Assembly: GCF_001956315.1 (NCBI RefSeq) | Contig: NZ_MOLY01000041.1 | Location: 62,001 to 126,000 of the forward strand | From: Sphingomonas montana | Lineage (GTDB): Bacteria; Pseudomonadota; Alphaproteobacteria; Sphingomonadales; Sphingomonadaceae | Direction: 5' to 3' | DNA: 64,000 bases | Shown here: positions 13,905 to 23,126 of the stretch, one piece after another | How the letters are laid out: each line of letters begins with the position of its first letter | Position numbering within the stretch: position 1 is the first letter of the stretch | Translations under genes and position numbers: made by a program | Notes under the pieces: model-generated | Database searches by the model: none | What the model saw: only the letters and a program-made list of their open reading frames with translations | Told to the model about the DNA's origin: nothing

Positions 13905-14510
13905 CTATGGCAGGACGGCGCTGGTCGCGACTGCGCGGGCCGCGTCGATGCCGCTTGCGAAATAGTGGATCGCGGGAGCTTCGAACGTCGCCATGTAGAG
14001 CTTGCCGTCGACGATTGCGGCATAGCCTTCGCCCATCCGTTCGACATTCTCGTCGGGCCGGGTGAAGCGGTAGCCGAACCGAACGCCCGGGCGGCCGGCG
14101 AATCGGGTCGGCTCGACACGGCCGATCTCCATCAACGGCGTATCGAGCGCGACTCGGTAGGTCTGTTCGAACAGCGCGGGAAGGTCGTTCAGCAGCATCG
14201 TGCCGCTGAACCGGGGCAGGGGGCGGGCCTTCTTCGAGACTTCTCGCACGATCGGCTGGCCATCGGCGATGCCGCCGTAGAAGGTGAGATCGTTGAGCGT
14301 ATCCCCGTCGAGCGTCCAGGTTTCGGCGTTGCGACCGGGACGTGCGCCGAGCCGGTTCCACTCCGTCGCGGGCGTGACGGTCAGCGTGGATTTCGCCACG
14401 GCGACCGGTGCGCCGCCCGGAACCAGCGAGTTGCCGGCAAATGCCGGTGTGGACAGCGCGAGCGCGAGGCTGATGCCGAGGCTATGGATGGCGAAGCGAT
14501 GCGATTTCAT
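13905..14510 (-). CDS. Exported protein of unknown function
   Basis: A 201-residue protein with a clear signal peptide (MKSHRFAIHSLGISLALALSTPAFAG, cleavage after AFA near residue 24). The rest has no motif I recognise; it looks like a compact beta-rich periplasmic or membrane-anchored domain, with phrases such as TPATEWNRLG and FYGGIADGQPIVREV. The start at 14510 is preceded by AGGA with ideal spacing; an alternative ATG at 14525 overlaps the stop of the M48 peptidase gene. The three genes from 16500 to 13905 overlap or nearly touch and probably form one unit of envelope proteins. Confidence 0.7.
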   Translation of the reverse strand: MKSHRFAIHSLGISLALALSTPAFAGNSLVPGGAPVAVAKSTLTVTPATEWNRLGARPGRNAETWTLDGDTLNDLTFYGGIADGQPIVREVSKKARPLPRFSGTMLLNDLPALFEQTYRVALDTPLMEIGRVEPTRFAGRPGVRFGYRFTRPDENVERMGEGYAAIVDGKLYMATFEAPAIHYFASGIDAARAVATSAVLP

Positions 14511-14521
14511 GGGGCGGGTCC

Positions 14522-15706
14522 TCATGGCTGTTCGATCAGGCTGCGGAGCAGCGCGGCATCCTCGCAATCAGGCTGTGCGACGAGATAGGTGGCGAGTGCG
14601 ACCTTCGCCTCGGCGGGCCGGCCGGTCCGCATCAGGGCCAGCCCGAGCCCCCGATGAGCGAGCGGATCGACCGTGCCGCCGGCGATCGCCGCCCGGTAGA
14701 AATCGGCGGCGGCGACGAGATCGCGCGGGTTGCCGCGCATGCGGTACAGCTCGCCCCGTGCGAAGAGCAGGTCGGGCGTCCAGCCGGTGCCGGCCAGTTG
14801 CGCGAGCAGATATTCGCTGCCGCCGAAATCGTTGCGCTTGAGCTGGTCCGCCAGGAACAGGGGACGCCATTTCTGCATGGCGGCGGCGAAGGTGGTGACG
14901 CCGTCATCGCCATCGTCGCCGTCCCTGACCGCGAGTTGTTTCAGATAGCCGGCCCGTTCCAGATCGGTCGGATGGGTCGCGAAGAAGGCGGTGCGATCGT
15001 AGCGCGTGCTGCGCTGCTGCCGGCCGAATGCGGTCGCGTCGGCCTCGTCCATCATCCGTTGCCAGAATTCGGAAAAGGCGCCCGGGCGGTAGCGCGATCC
15101 GGCGAGATACTGGAAGCCGTGAATGTCGGCCGACCGTTCCTGATCACGCTGGTAGGAATAGAGCGTCCCGTACAGGCTGAGCTGGGTCGAGCCGGTCGCG
15201 GTGCCGGCATAGGCGCCGGCGAGCCCGACCCACATCGCGATGTCACCGGTCGTGCGATGGGCCTTGAAGGCGGCCAGGGTGTGGCGCTTCTCGAAATGGG
15301 CGAATTCATGTGCGAGGATCGCCGCCAGTTCGGCCTCGTTCCGGACGCGCAGCAACATGCCGGTCCAGATCTGCATGCTGCCGTTTGGGGCCATGTTCGC
15401 GTTCGCATGGGGTACGCGCAGGACGTAGATCCGGACACCGGCGCAGCGATCGGCGCCGACCGTGTCGCACAGCACCTGGCGGAGATAGGCGTTCAACGCG
15501 ACGTCGCGGAGGACGGCGGGCGAGTCCTGCAGCGTCCGTTCCATCTCGTCCACTTCACCCCAAAGACCGCGTTCGTCCACGGTCTGCGGCTGATAGGCGC
15601 CGCTGTAGGGCGGCGGCGGGACGATCCGGGTCTTTGCGGCGGGCGCGATCGATGGGGCGAGTGCGAGTGCCGGGAGCAGCAGCGTGGACAGCGTGCGGCG
15701 CATCAT
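14522..15706 (-). CDS. Periplasmic M48 family metalloprotease with tetratricopeptide-like C-terminus
   Basis: A 394-residue exported peptidase. Residues 1-23 are a signal peptide ending IAPAA. The zinc motif HEFAH lies near residue 136 in LAAILAHEFAHFEKRH, and the third ligand is probably the glutamate of DQERSADIHGFQYLA further on. The last 100 residues (FARGELYRMRGNPRDLVAAADFYR ... GLALMRTGRPAEAKVAL) resemble tetratricopeptide repeats. This layout is that of BepA/YfgC-like proteases that degrade misassembled outer-membrane proteins. The start codon overlaps the stop of the upstream gene (15703-15706), so the two are translationally coupled. Confidence 0.85.
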   Translation of the reverse strand: MMRRTLSTLLLPALALAPSIAPAAKTRIVPPPPYSGAYQPQTVDERGLWGEVDEMERTLQDSPAVLRDVALNAYLRQVLCDTVGADRCAGVRIYVLRVPHANANMAPNGSMQIWTGMLLRVRNEAELAAILAHEFAHFEKRHTLAAFKAHRTTGDIAMWVGLAGAYAGTATGSTQLSLYGTLYSYQRDQERSADIHGFQYLAGSRYRPGAFSEFWQRMMDEADATAFGRQQRSTRYDRTAFFATHPTDLERAGYLKQLAVRDGDDGDDGVTTFAAAMQKWRPLFLADQLKRNDFGGSEYLLAQLAGTGWTPDLLFARGELYRMRGNPRDLVAAADFYRAAIAGGTVDPLAHRGLGLALMRTGRPAEAKVALATYLVAQPDCEDAALLRSLIEQP

Positions 15707-16500
15707 TGCGCGCCCGGCGCTGCGGCGGTCGGCGTCAGGGCCGTCGCGGTGGTCGCGGGCGCGGTGGTCAACGTCGTACTGCCGGGGAAGTCTTCGAGCA
15801 ATTGCGCCACGCGCCTGGCGGCACCCGCGGCATCACGCACGTCGCCGCCCATCTGGCGATCGGCGTTCAGCCAGAGGAGGTCGCCGGTACGGGCATCGAC
15901 CAGCCCGGCATAGCCCTTGTGCAGGCCCGACACGATGCCGACGCCCAGGCCGGCGGCGAAGAGCTGCGCCACCTTGCGACCGGTCGAGCCGAAATGATCC
16001 TCCGTTTCGAGGAACAGGATATAGTCCGCCGTGGCCGCGCCCGGAATGTCGCGCACGCCCGGCCCCAGCGTCCATTCGAACGGCGCGCCCTTGCGCTTCT
16101 TGGTCGGCAGACGGTTGCCGGGGAAAAACTGGTAGGTGATGACCGCATCGGCGACGGTCGAGAACAGGGCGCGGTAGCCGGCCAGCGTGCGCGCCGGGGC
16201 ACCGACGGCGTCGGGTGCGACGAAGACGCTGTTGCCGAGATTGCCCTGCGCGACATCGAGCGCGGTGGCGATGTTCGCCTTCGCCTGGTCGGTCCAGTCG
16301 GCATTCGGTTCGAACGAGCCGCCCGTCGATTGCGCACCGACCTTGATCGCGGGGCGGACAAGCAGGATCCTCTTCGATCCGGCAGCCAGTTCGAAGCCTG
16401 CCCTGATCGCGGATTTTTCCTGCGCGGCGGCGGGTGCAGACGCAAGGATGGATGCGCAGCTTAGCGACGCGGCAAGCGCCACTCGGAACAAACGATGCAT
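15703..16500 (-). CDS. Exported protein of unknown function, upstream partner of the M48 protease
   Basis: A 265-residue protein with a strong signal peptide (MHRLFRVALAASLSCASILASAPAAAQ). The middle contains RILLVRPAIKVGAQSTGGSFEPNADW and TADYILFLETEDHFGSTGRK, then a glycine-rich hydrophobic stretch (FAAGLGVGIVSGLHKGYAGLVDARTGDLLWL). The phrase about DARTGDLLWLNADR recalls envelope proteins of the GNA1162/CsgG-like type, but I cannot name the family. It ends in a threonine/alanine/proline-rich tail. Its stop overlaps the start of the M48 protease gene by four bases. Confidence 0.65.
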   Translation of the reverse strand: MHRLFRVALAASLSCASILASAPAAAQEKSAIRAGFELAAGSKRILLVRPAIKVGAQSTGGSFEPNADWTDQAKANIATALDVAQGNLGNSVFVAPDAVGAPARTLAGYRALFSTVADAVITYQFFPGNRLPTKKRKGAPFEWTLGPGVRDIPGAATADYILFLETEDHFGSTGRKVAQLFAAGLGVGIVSGLHKGYAGLVDARTGDLLWLNADRQMGGDVRDAAGAARRVAQLLEDFPGSTTLTTAPATTATALTPTAAAPGAQ

Positions 16501-16920
16501 GACAGCCTCCCCCCGGAGATGCAGCGTTCCCCCCGACCGCTGCTACGGAGCGGGATATTCCAGGGTGCAGGCCGCGGTCAAGCCAGGGGCCGTGACGATT
16601 TGCACAGTAAACCGAATAACCGCCTTCTGCCGAATACGCGAAGCATCCGATCAATCCGGATCGGACCGATTGATGCAAGGCTGGGCACCAAGTTGATAAC
16701 GTAATGATCTGATCGGAGATTTACCGGCAAACCTTCGTCCCGCAACGCAGGTCAGGTTCGAAGGCTTTTCGGCTGACCGCGAACCATCATCATGTCGGTT
16801 GTAGAGCTACGCGTAACGGCCGCTTCGATTGCCAACCGATCGAACTGGCATTGCATGGTTCGACCTTGGGTTGTCGCAATCGAATGCCCTGTCCCGGCTC
16901 ACGCCGGGACAGGGGGGCGA
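16501..16920. other. 420-bp gap between the exported-protein cluster and clpA
   Basis: No coding region on either strand is convincing here. Both flanking genes are on the minus strand, so the gap should hold the clpA 3' end and the promoter of the exported-protein cluster. The only clear structure is the hairpin at 16887-16914. Confidence 0.6.
16887..16914 (-). terminator. Strong hairpin directly after clpA
   Basis: A perfect 12-bp stem (CCCTGTCCCGGC / GCCGGGACAGGG) with a four-base loop begins 7 bases past the clpA stop codon. There is no T run on the minus side, so it may act with Rho, protect the mRNA 3' end, or be a REP-like palindrome that has been recruited as a terminator. Confidence 0.55.
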
Positions 16921-19317
16921 TCATTCGGCGACGGGGGTTTCGTCGTCGCCGTCCTCGTCGGTCATGTCGGTGTCGTCATAATCCTGTTCCTCGGCGGCCT
17001 CGGCCTCGTCGGAACCGGCGACGACCTTCGCCTTGCGCTTCTTCGGCTTCTTCGGCGGGGCGGCGGTGATCTCGAAGGCGAGTGCGCCGTCCTTGACGTG
17101 GACCTTCACCTCGCCGCCATGGACCAGCTTGCCGAAGAGCAGTTCCTCGGCCAGCGGCTGCTTCACCTTTTCCTGAATGAGGCGGCTCATCGGACGTGCG
17201 CCGTAGAGCTTGTCGTAGCCGCGCGTTGTCAGCCAGTCCTTTGCTTCCTGATCGAGCGCGATATGGACGTGCCGGTCGGCCAGCTGGAGTTCGAGCTGGA
17301 GGACGAACTTGTCCACCACCCGGCTGATGACCTCGGTCGGCAGGTAGGAGAAGGGCACGATCGCGTCCAGCCGGTTGCGGAATTCCGGCGTGAACATCTT
17401 CTTGACCGCCTCCTCGTCCTCGCCCTCGCGGGTCAGCGCCCCGAAGCCGAGCGACTCCCGCGCCATGTCGGACGCGCCGGCATTGGTGGTCATGATCAAG
17501 ATCGTGTTGCGGAAATCGACCGTCTTCCCGTGATGGTCGGTCAGCTTCCCGTTATCCATGACCTGCAACAGGATGTTGAACAGGTCGGGATGCGCCTTCT
17601 CGATCTCGTCGAGCAGCAGCACGCTGTGCGGATGCTGGTCGACGGCGTCGGTCAGCAGGCCGCCCTGATCGTAGCCGACATAGCCGGGGGGAGCGCCGAT
17701 CAGTCGGCTGACCGAGTGACGCTCCATATATTCGGACATGTCGAAGCGTTGCAGCGGAATGCCCATGATGGCCGCCAGCTGGCGCGCGACTTCGGTCTTG
17801 CCGACGCCCGTGGGGCCGGAGAACAGATAGTTGCCGATCGGCTTGTCCGGATCGCGCAGGCCGGCACGGCTGAGCTTGATCGCGGAGGCGACCAGTTCGA
17901 TCGCGGCATCCTGGCCGAACACGACGCGCTTGAGGTCGGTCTCGAGCGTGGCGAGCGCCTTGGTGTCGTCGGTCGACACGGACTTCGGGGGGATGCGCGC
18001 CATCGTCGCGATGACGGCCTCGATCTCCTTGGGCGTGATGACCTTCTTGCGCTTGTCCTCGACCACCAGCATCTGCATCGCGCCGGCCTCGTCGACGACG
18101 TCGATCGCCTTGTCGGGCAGCTTGCGGTCGTTGATGTAGCGGGCCGACAATTCGACCGCCGCCTTGATCGCGGCCGGCGTGTACTTGACGTGGTGATGCG
18201 CTTCGTAGGCGGAGCGCAGACCGGTCAGGATCGCGATCGCATCCTCGATCGTCGGTTCGTTGACATCGATCTTCTGGAACCGGCGCAGGAGGGCGCGGTC
18301 CTTTTCGAAGTGGTTGCGGAACTCCTTGTACGTCGTCGAACCGATGCAGCGGATCGAACCGCCCGACAGTGCCGGCTTGAGCAGGTTGGACGCGTCCATC
18401 GCGCCGCCGCTGGTGGCGCCAGCGCCGATCACCGTGTGGATCTCGTCTATGAACAGCACGGCGTGCGGCAGCTTCTCGAGTTCGGAGACGACCTGCTTCA
18501 GCCGTTCCTCGAAGTCGCCGCGGTAGCGCGTGCCGGCAAGCAGCGCGCCCATGTCGAGCGAGTAGATCACCGCTTCGAGCAGCACTTCCGGCACGTCGCC
18601 GTTGATGATCTTGAGCGCAAGGCCCTCGGCGATCGCGGTCTTGCCGACGCCGGGCTCACCGACATACAGCGGGTTGTTCTTGGAGCGGCGGCACAGGATC
18701 TGGACGGTGCGGTCGACCTCCGGACCGCGCCCGATCAACGGGTCGATCTTGCCGGTGGCGGCCTTCTCGTTCAGGTTTACGGTGAACTGCTTCAGGGCGC
18801 TTTCGCCCTTCTTGCCGTCCTTGCCCTGCGGCTTGTCGTCATCGGCACCCTTCACGTCGCGCGCCTCCGTCGGGGCACCGGCCTTGCCGACACCGTGGCT
18901 GATGAAACTGACCGCATCGAGGCGGTTCATGTCCTGCTGCTGCAGGAAGAACACGGCATAGCTCTCGCGCTCGCTGAACAGCGCGACCAGGACGTTGCCG
19001 CCGGTCACCTCGTCGCGGCCGGAGGACTGGACGTGCAGGATTGCACGCTGCACGACACGCTGGAACCCGGAGGTTGGGGAGGGGTCGGTCTGACCCTCCA
19101 CCTTCAAGGCGTCGAGTTCGGTATCGAGATACAGCGTCACGGCGTCCTTGAGCTCGGACACTTCGACGCCGCAGGCCAGCATGACCTTGGAGGCATGCTC
19201 GTCATCGATCAGGGCGAGCAGCAGATGTTCGAGCGTGGCATATTCGTGGCGGCGGGTGCTGGCGGCGGTCAGCGCATTGTGCAGCGTCTGTTCCAGCTCA
19301 CGGGCGAATGAGGGCAT
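16921..19317 (-). CDS. clpA: ATP-dependent Clp protease ATP-binding subunit ClpA
   Basis: A 798-residue class 1 Clp ATPase that unfolds substrates and feeds them to ClpP. The N-domain (FARELEQTLHNALTAASTRRHEYATLEHLLLALIDD) is followed by two AAA+ modules: Walker A GEPGVGKTAIAEG in D1 (about residue 225) and GPTGVGKTEVARQ in D2 (about residue 510). The ClpP-docking loop region and the conserved LPDKAIDVVDEAGA are present. The C-terminus carries an unusual lysine-rich then strongly acidic tail (PPKKPKKRKAK ... DYDDTDMTDEDGDDE) of about 45 residues. The adaptor gene clpS, often adjacent, is not next to it. Confidence 0.97.
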   Translation of the reverse strand: MPSFARELEQTLHNALTAASTRRHEYATLEHLLLALIDDEHASKVMLACGVEVSELKDAVTLYLDTELDALKVEGQTDPSPTSGFQRVVQRAILHVQSSGRDEVTGGNVLVALFSERESYAVFFLQQQDMNRLDAVSFISHGVGKAGAPTEARDVKGADDDKPQGKDGKKGESALKQFTVNLNEKAATGKIDPLIGRGPEVDRTVQILCRRSKNNPLYVGEPGVGKTAIAEGLALKIINGDVPEVLLEAVIYSLDMGALLAGTRYRGDFEERLKQVVSELEKLPHAVLFIDEIHTVIGAGATSGGAMDASNLLKPALSGGSIRCIGSTTYKEFRNHFEKDRALLRRFQKIDVNEPTIEDAIAILTGLRSAYEAHHHVKYTPAAIKAAVELSARYINDRKLPDKAIDVVDEAGAMQMLVVEDKRKKVITPKEIEAVIATMARIPPKSVSTDDTKALATLETDLKRVVFGQDAAIELVASAIKLSRAGLRDPDKPIGNYLFSGPTGVGKTEVARQLAAIMGIPLQRFDMSEYMERHSVSRLIGAPPGYVGYDQGGLLTDAVDQHPHSVLLLDEIEKAHPDLFNILLQVMDNGKLTDHHGKTVDFRNTILIMTTNAGASDMARESLGFGALTREGEDEEAVKKMFTPEFRNRLDAIVPFSYLPTEVISRVVDKFVLQLELQLADRHVHIALDQEAKDWLTTRGYDKLYGARPMSRLIQEKVKQPLAEELLFGKLVHGGEVKVHVKDGALAFEITAAPPKKPKKRKAKVVAGSDEAEAAEEQDYDDTDMTDEDGDDETPVAE

Positions 19318-19449
19318 GGATGTCTACTCCTTCGGGACCGTCAAGGGACCATCCCGTCTGTTGGATATGTCGTGTGCCGCGAGCCACGATCAAGGAGGTG
19401 ACGGACGCCCCATGGCACCCCATATCATGGCGAGGCGGCCGACCGCCCG

Positions 19450-19647
19450 TCACGTCCGGAACAGCGCGTCGGCAGAGGCGCGGTTGCTGTTCGCCCGGTC
19501 CGCATGCGTGCGCGTGCGGGTAATCTCCGCCTCCAGCGCGGCAATGCGCGCGGCCAGTTCGGCCACCGACAGCGGATCGAGATCCTGGCGGGCGAGTGTT
19601 GCCAGCGGATCGTCGGACCGTTTCGGAAAAGTTTCTTCCGACTCCAT
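19450..19647 (-). CDS. DUF1192 family protein
   Basis: A 65-residue protein with the DUF1192 pattern: an acidic, aspartate-rich first part (DDPLATLARQDLDPLSVAELAARI) followed by a heptad-like helix (AALEAEITRTRTHADRANSNRASADALF). Length and layout match the alphaproteobacterial family, whose function is unknown; a coiled-coil partner role is likely. It is divergent from the quinone oxidoreductase gene, a pairing common in this group. I use the start at 19647 because the upstream in-frame sequence overlaps the divergent gene. Confidence 0.8.
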   Translation of the reverse strand: MESEETFPKRSDDPLATLARQDLDPLSVAELAARIAALEAEITRTRTHADRANSNRASADALFRT

Positions 19648-19724
19648 GACGCCCAGCGTTGACCGCGCCGCCCCCCAAGTCAATAAACTGCGCGGCACGG
19701 CTGGTTCGTGCGGGAGAGACCGAC

Positions 19725-20726
19725 TTGGCCGTATTGCCCGACAGCATGACCGCGATCGACCCCGAAGGGGCCGGCGGACCCGAGATTTTGTTGCCGGTGA
19801 CCCGCCCGCTGCCCGTCCCGGGGGCGGGGGAGGTGCTGGTGCGCGTCGCCGCGGCGGGCGTGAACCGGCCGGACCTGATGCAGCGCGCGGGGGCCTATCC
19901 ACCGCCGCCGGGTGCCTCGTCGATCCCGGGGCTGGAGATTTCCGGGACGGTCGTCGGGCTGGGCGCGGGGGCGACGGAGGCGATGCTGGGCCAGCCGGTC
20001 TGTGCGCTGCTATCCGGCGGGGGCTATGCCGAATATGCCGTCGTGCCGGCCGGGCAGTGCCTGATGGTGCCCGCCGCGCTGACCATGGTGGAGGCCGCGG
20101 CCATGCCGGAGACGCTGTTCACCGTGTGGACCAACCTGTTCGAGCGGGCCTACGCCATGGAGGGCGACACCGTGCTGGTCCACGGCGGGACGAGCGGGAT
20201 CGGCACGATGGCGATCATGCTGGGGCGGCTGTTCGGGCTGACCGTGATCGTGACCGCCGGGTCGGACGCGAAGTGCGCGCGGGCGCTGGAGATCGGCGCG
20301 GCGCACGCGATCAACTACAGGTCCGCGGACTATGTCGAGGTCGTGAAGCAGCTGACCGACGGACGCGGCGTGGATGCGGTGCTGGACATGATCGGTGGCG
20401 ACTATTTCGCGCGAAACCTGAAATGCCTGGCGGACGATGGACGGCATGTATCGATCGCGGCACAGCGCGGGGGGGAGGCGTCGTTCCAGATCTGGGACGT
20501 GATGCGTCGCCGCCTGACACTGACCGGATCGACGCTGCGCGCGCGCAGCACCGAGTTCAAGACGCTGGTCGCCGACGAGATCGACCGGCAGGTCTGGCCG
20601 CATGTCCGCGAGGGGCGGTTGAAGCCGATCATCGACCGGACCTTCCCGCTGCGCGAGGCGGCGGCGGCGCATGCGTATCTGGAGGCGGGGGATCATGTCG
20701 GGAAGGTCGTGTTGACGGTCGAGTGA
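19725..20726 (+). CDS. NAD(P)H-quinone oxidoreductase (zinc-independent MDR, PIG3 type)
   Basis: A medium-chain reductase of about 333 residues that probably reduces quinones or other electrophiles with NADPH. The GroES-like part has VLVRVAAAGVNRPDLMQRAGAYPPPPGA, and the Rossmann part starts VLVHGGTSGIGTMAIMLGRLFG. Zinc-ligand cysteines are missing, as expected for quinone reductases. The start is uncertain: the TTG at 19725 has GGAGAG seven bases upstream, while the ATG at 19746 (MTAIDPEGAG) has no good site. The divergent DUF1192 gene limits how far upstream it can start. Confidence 0.9.
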   Translation: MAVLPDSMTAIDPEGAGGPEILLPVTRPLPVPGAGEVLVRVAAAGVNRPDLMQRAGAYPPPPGASSIPGLEISGTVVGLGAGATEAMLGQPVCALLSGGGYAEYAVVPAGQCLMVPAALTMVEAAAMPETLFTVWTNLFERAYAMEGDTVLVHGGTSGIGTMAIMLGRLFGLTVIVTAGSDAKCARALEIGAAHAINYRSADYVEVVKQLTDGRGVDAVLDMIGGDYFARNLKCLADDGRHVSIAAQRGGEASFQIWDVMRRRLTLTGSTLRARSTEFKTLVADEIDRQVWPHVREGRLKPIIDRTFPLREAAAAHAYLEAGDHVGKVVLTVE

Positions 20727-20732
20727 CCTGCT

Positions 20733-20754
20733 CCCTCCCCCCGGTGGGGGAGGG
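20733..20754 (+). terminator. Terminator-like hairpin after the quinone oxidoreductase
   Basis: A 9-bp perfect stem (CCCTCCCCC / GGGGGAGGG) with a CGGT loop is followed by CTTTAG. It lies 7 bases past the stop codon at 20724-20726 and probably ends this unit before asd. Confidence 0.55.
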
Positions 20755-20849
20755 CTTTAGAAGAAGTTGCTCCGTCCATAGGCGTAGCGGCTGGACAAAC
20801 ACATCTTCCCGCCTAAACCCCGCCGCAACTTTGGAACGGAGCGGACAGC

Positions 20850-21926
20850 ATGGGCTATCGGATCGTCGTCGCGGGTGCGACGGGCAATGTCGGGCGGGAA
20901 ATGCTCAACATCCTGGCGGAACGGGAGTTTCCGATCGACGAGATCGCCGTGCTCGCGTCATCGCGCAGCCAGGGCAACATGGTCGATTTCGGGGATACGG
21001 ACCGGCAGCTTAAGGTCCAGAACATCGAATATTTCGACTGGACCGGCTGGGACATCGCGCTGTTCGCGATCGGATCCGAAGCCACCGCCTTCTACGCGCC
21101 GAAGGCCGCTGCGGCGGGCTGCGTCGTGATCGACAACAGCTCGCTCTACCGCATGGACCCGGACGTGCCGCTGATCGTGCCGGAGGTGAACCCGGAGGCG
21201 ATCGACGGCTATACCCGCCGCAACATCATCGCGAATCCGAACTGTTCGACCGCACAGATGGTCGTCGCGCTGAAGCCGCTGCACGATGCCGCGACGATCA
21301 AGCGCGTGGTGGTATCGACGTACCAGTCGGTATCGGGCGCGGGCAAGGACGGAATGGACGAGCTGTTCGAGCAGAGCCGCAACATCTTCGTCGGCGACCC
21401 GGCCGAACCGCGCAAGTTCACCAAGCAGATCGCGTTTAACGTGATCCCGCACATCGATGTCTTCCTGGACGACGGGTTCACCAAGGAAGAGTGGAAGATG
21501 GTCGTCGAGACCAAGAAGATCATGGGTCCGAAGATCAAGATCGTCGCGACCTGCGTGCGCGTGCCGGTGTTCGTCGGCCATTCGGAGGCGCTGGCGATCG
21601 AATTCGAGAACGAGATATCGGCGGTCGAGGCGCAGAACATCCTGCGCGAGGCACCCGGCATCATGCTGATCGACAAGCGCGAGGACGGCGGATACGTCAC
21701 GCCGGTCGAGTGCGTGGGCGAATTCGCGACCTTCGTCAGCCGGGTGCGCGAGGACCCGACCGTCGACAACGGCCTGCTGCTGTGGTGCGTCAGCGACAAT
21801 CTGCGCAAGGGGGCGGCGCTGAACGCCGTGCAGATCGCGGAGCTGCTGGGCCGGCGTCACCTGAAGAAGGGCGACATGATCGAGGACGGCGCGATCCTGG
21901 ACGACGACGACGCGTCGGACGACTGA
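20850..21926 (+). CDS. asd: Aspartate-semialdehyde dehydrogenase
   Basis: A 358-residue enzyme that makes aspartate-4-semialdehyde for lysine/diaminopimelate, threonine and methionine synthesis. The NADP-binding start GYRIVVAGATGNVGREML is clear, and the catalytic cysteine is Cys132 in NPNCST. The His of the catalytic pair is in the later ATCVRVPVFVGHSEAL segment. The acidic C-terminus (GAILDDDDASDD) is longer than in many homologues. A GGAACGGAG site lies upstream of the ATG. The DUF2238 gene starts 5 bases after its stop and overlaps the next gene in turn. Confidence 0.97.
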   Translation: MGYRIVVAGATGNVGREMLNILAEREFPIDEIAVLASSRSQGNMVDFGDTDRQLKVQNIEYFDWTGWDIALFAIGSEATAFYAPKAAAAGCVVIDNSSLYRMDPDVPLIVPEVNPEAIDGYTRRNIIANPNCSTAQMVVALKPLHDAATIKRVVVSTYQSVSGAGKDGMDELFEQSRNIFVGDPAEPRKFTKQIAFNVIPHIDVFLDDGFTKEEWKMVVETKKIMGPKIKIVATCVRVPVFVGHSEALAIEFENEISAVEAQNILREAPGIMLIDKREDGGYVTPVECVGEFATFVSRVREDPTVDNGLLLWCVSDNLRKGAALNAVQIAELLGRRHLKKGDMIEDGAILDDDDASDD

Positions 21927-21930
21927 GGCG

Positions 21931-22587
21931 ATGACGGACGGCCCGGCGGGGGGCCGCACGACGGTATCGCGGCTGCCTGCGTTGCAGGTCCGCCTTCTCT
22001 GGTTGCTGGCGGTCGCGATGGTCGCCGGCAGCTGGGGCGCGCTCTACCCGCGCAATACCGTTCTGCAGACCGCGCCGACGCTGATCCTGCTGCTGGCCGC
22101 GGCGCCGCTGCTGCGGCGCTGGCCGATGAGCGACGCGGCGGTAGGACGCATCGTCCTGTTCTTCCTGCTGCATACGCTGGGCGCGCGGTACAGCTATTCC
22201 TTCGTGCCCTATGACGACTGGGCACGGCGCCTGACCGGACAGGGACTGAGCGGGATGTTCGGGATGACGCGCAATCATTACGACCGGCTGGTGCATCTCG
22301 CCTTCGGCCTGCTGGCCGTCCGACCGGTCCGCGAGTTGCTCGTCCGGTATGGCGACCAGACGCCGCGCCACGCGGCCTGGGCGGCGGTCGGCTTCGTGCT
22401 GGCGGCCAGCGCGCTGTACGAAGTCTTCGAATGGCTGCTCGCGGTCGGGATGAGCCCGGCTGATGCCGAGGCGTATAACGGGCAGCAGGGCGATCCGTTC
22501 GATGCGCAGAAGGACATGGCGATCGCAGCGCTGGGGGCGATGATCGCCGTCGCCCCGCTCCGATCGCAGCGCGACGACCGGCCGTGA
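21931..22587 (+). CDS. DUF2238 (YjdF-like) integral membrane protein
   Basis: A 218-residue membrane protein with about six hydrophobic segments (for example LLWLLAVAMVAGSWGALY, LILLLAAAPLL, IVLFFLLHTLGARYSYSFVPYDDW). The RYSYSFVPYDDW and RNHYDRLVHLAFGLL blocks and the final DPFDAQKDMAIAALGAMIA are the hallmarks of the DUF2238 family. The function is unknown. It lies between asd and the GFA-family gene with a four-base overlap on the downstream side, so it belongs to the same transcript. Confidence 0.8.
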   Translation: MTDGPAGGRTTVSRLPALQVRLLWLLAVAMVAGSWGALYPRNTVLQTAPTLILLLAAAPLLRRWPMSDAAVGRIVLFFLLHTLGARYSYSFVPYDDWARRLTGQGLSGMFGMTRNHYDRLVHLAFGLLAVRPVRELLVRYGDQTPRHAAWAAVGFVLAASALYEVFEWLLAVGMSPADAEAYNGQQGDPFDAQKDMAIAALGAMIAVAPLRSQRDDRP

Positions 22588-23054
22588 CCCGTTCGGCGGA
22601 CGGCGCCCCGATCGCGGGCGGGTGCCAGTGCGGCGCGGTGCGCTATCTGATCGTGGGGCCGGTGCCGCCCTGTCATGCCTGCCATTGCCGCGAATGCCAG
22701 GCGCAGTCGGCCAGCGCGTTCGGGCTGTCACTGGCAGTGGCGCGGTCGGCATTCGCGGTGACCGGTCCGGTCCGGCGTTGGGACCGGCAGAACGACCTGG
22801 GGGCGCGGACGACATGCGTCTTCTGCATCGAATGCGGGACCCGCGTGTTCCACATCGACAGCCTGACGCCGGACCGGGTGAGCGTGAAGGGCGGTTCGCT
22901 GGACGATCGCACGCTGGCGGTGCCGAGCGCGCATATCTGGGTGTCGCGCAAGCTGGACTGGGTGCGGCTCGATCCGGGGGTGCCGACGCACGAGACGCAA
23001 CCGGCCGACATGGCGGCGTGGCGGGCGGGGTTTGCGGACAGGTCTTTCACCTAG
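22584..23054 (+). CDS. GFA family protein (CENP-V/glutathione-dependent formaldehyde-activating fold)
   Basis: A 156-residue zinc protein of the GFA/CENP-V/DUF636 fold. Zinc ligands are Cys14 and Cys16 (GGCQCGAVRY), Cys30, Cys33 and Cys35/Cys38 in PCHACHCRECQ, and a later CVFCIECGTRVFH block. Members bind glutathione or act on small adducts, but most are uncharacterised and true formaldehyde activation is doubtful for many. It overlaps the DUF2238 gene by four bases. Confidence 0.85.
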   Translation: MTRSADGAPIAGGCQCGAVRYLIVGPVPPCHACHCRECQAQSASAFGLSLAVARSAFAVTGPVRRWDRQNDLGARTTCVFCIECGTRVFHIDSLTPDRVSVKGGSLDDRTLAVPSAHIWVSRKLDWVRLDPGVPTHETQPADMAAWRAGFADRSFT

Positions 23055-23126
23055 GCCCCGGCCTGCGCCGGGGAACGATACAAGTATGCGGCTGCTTGGC
23101 GGTCGGTGCAGAAGCGGAGGTTTTGG

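Noticed and set aside
16792-19311. An 839-residue plus-strand frame
   Set aside because: Antisense shadow of clpA; low-complexity composition.
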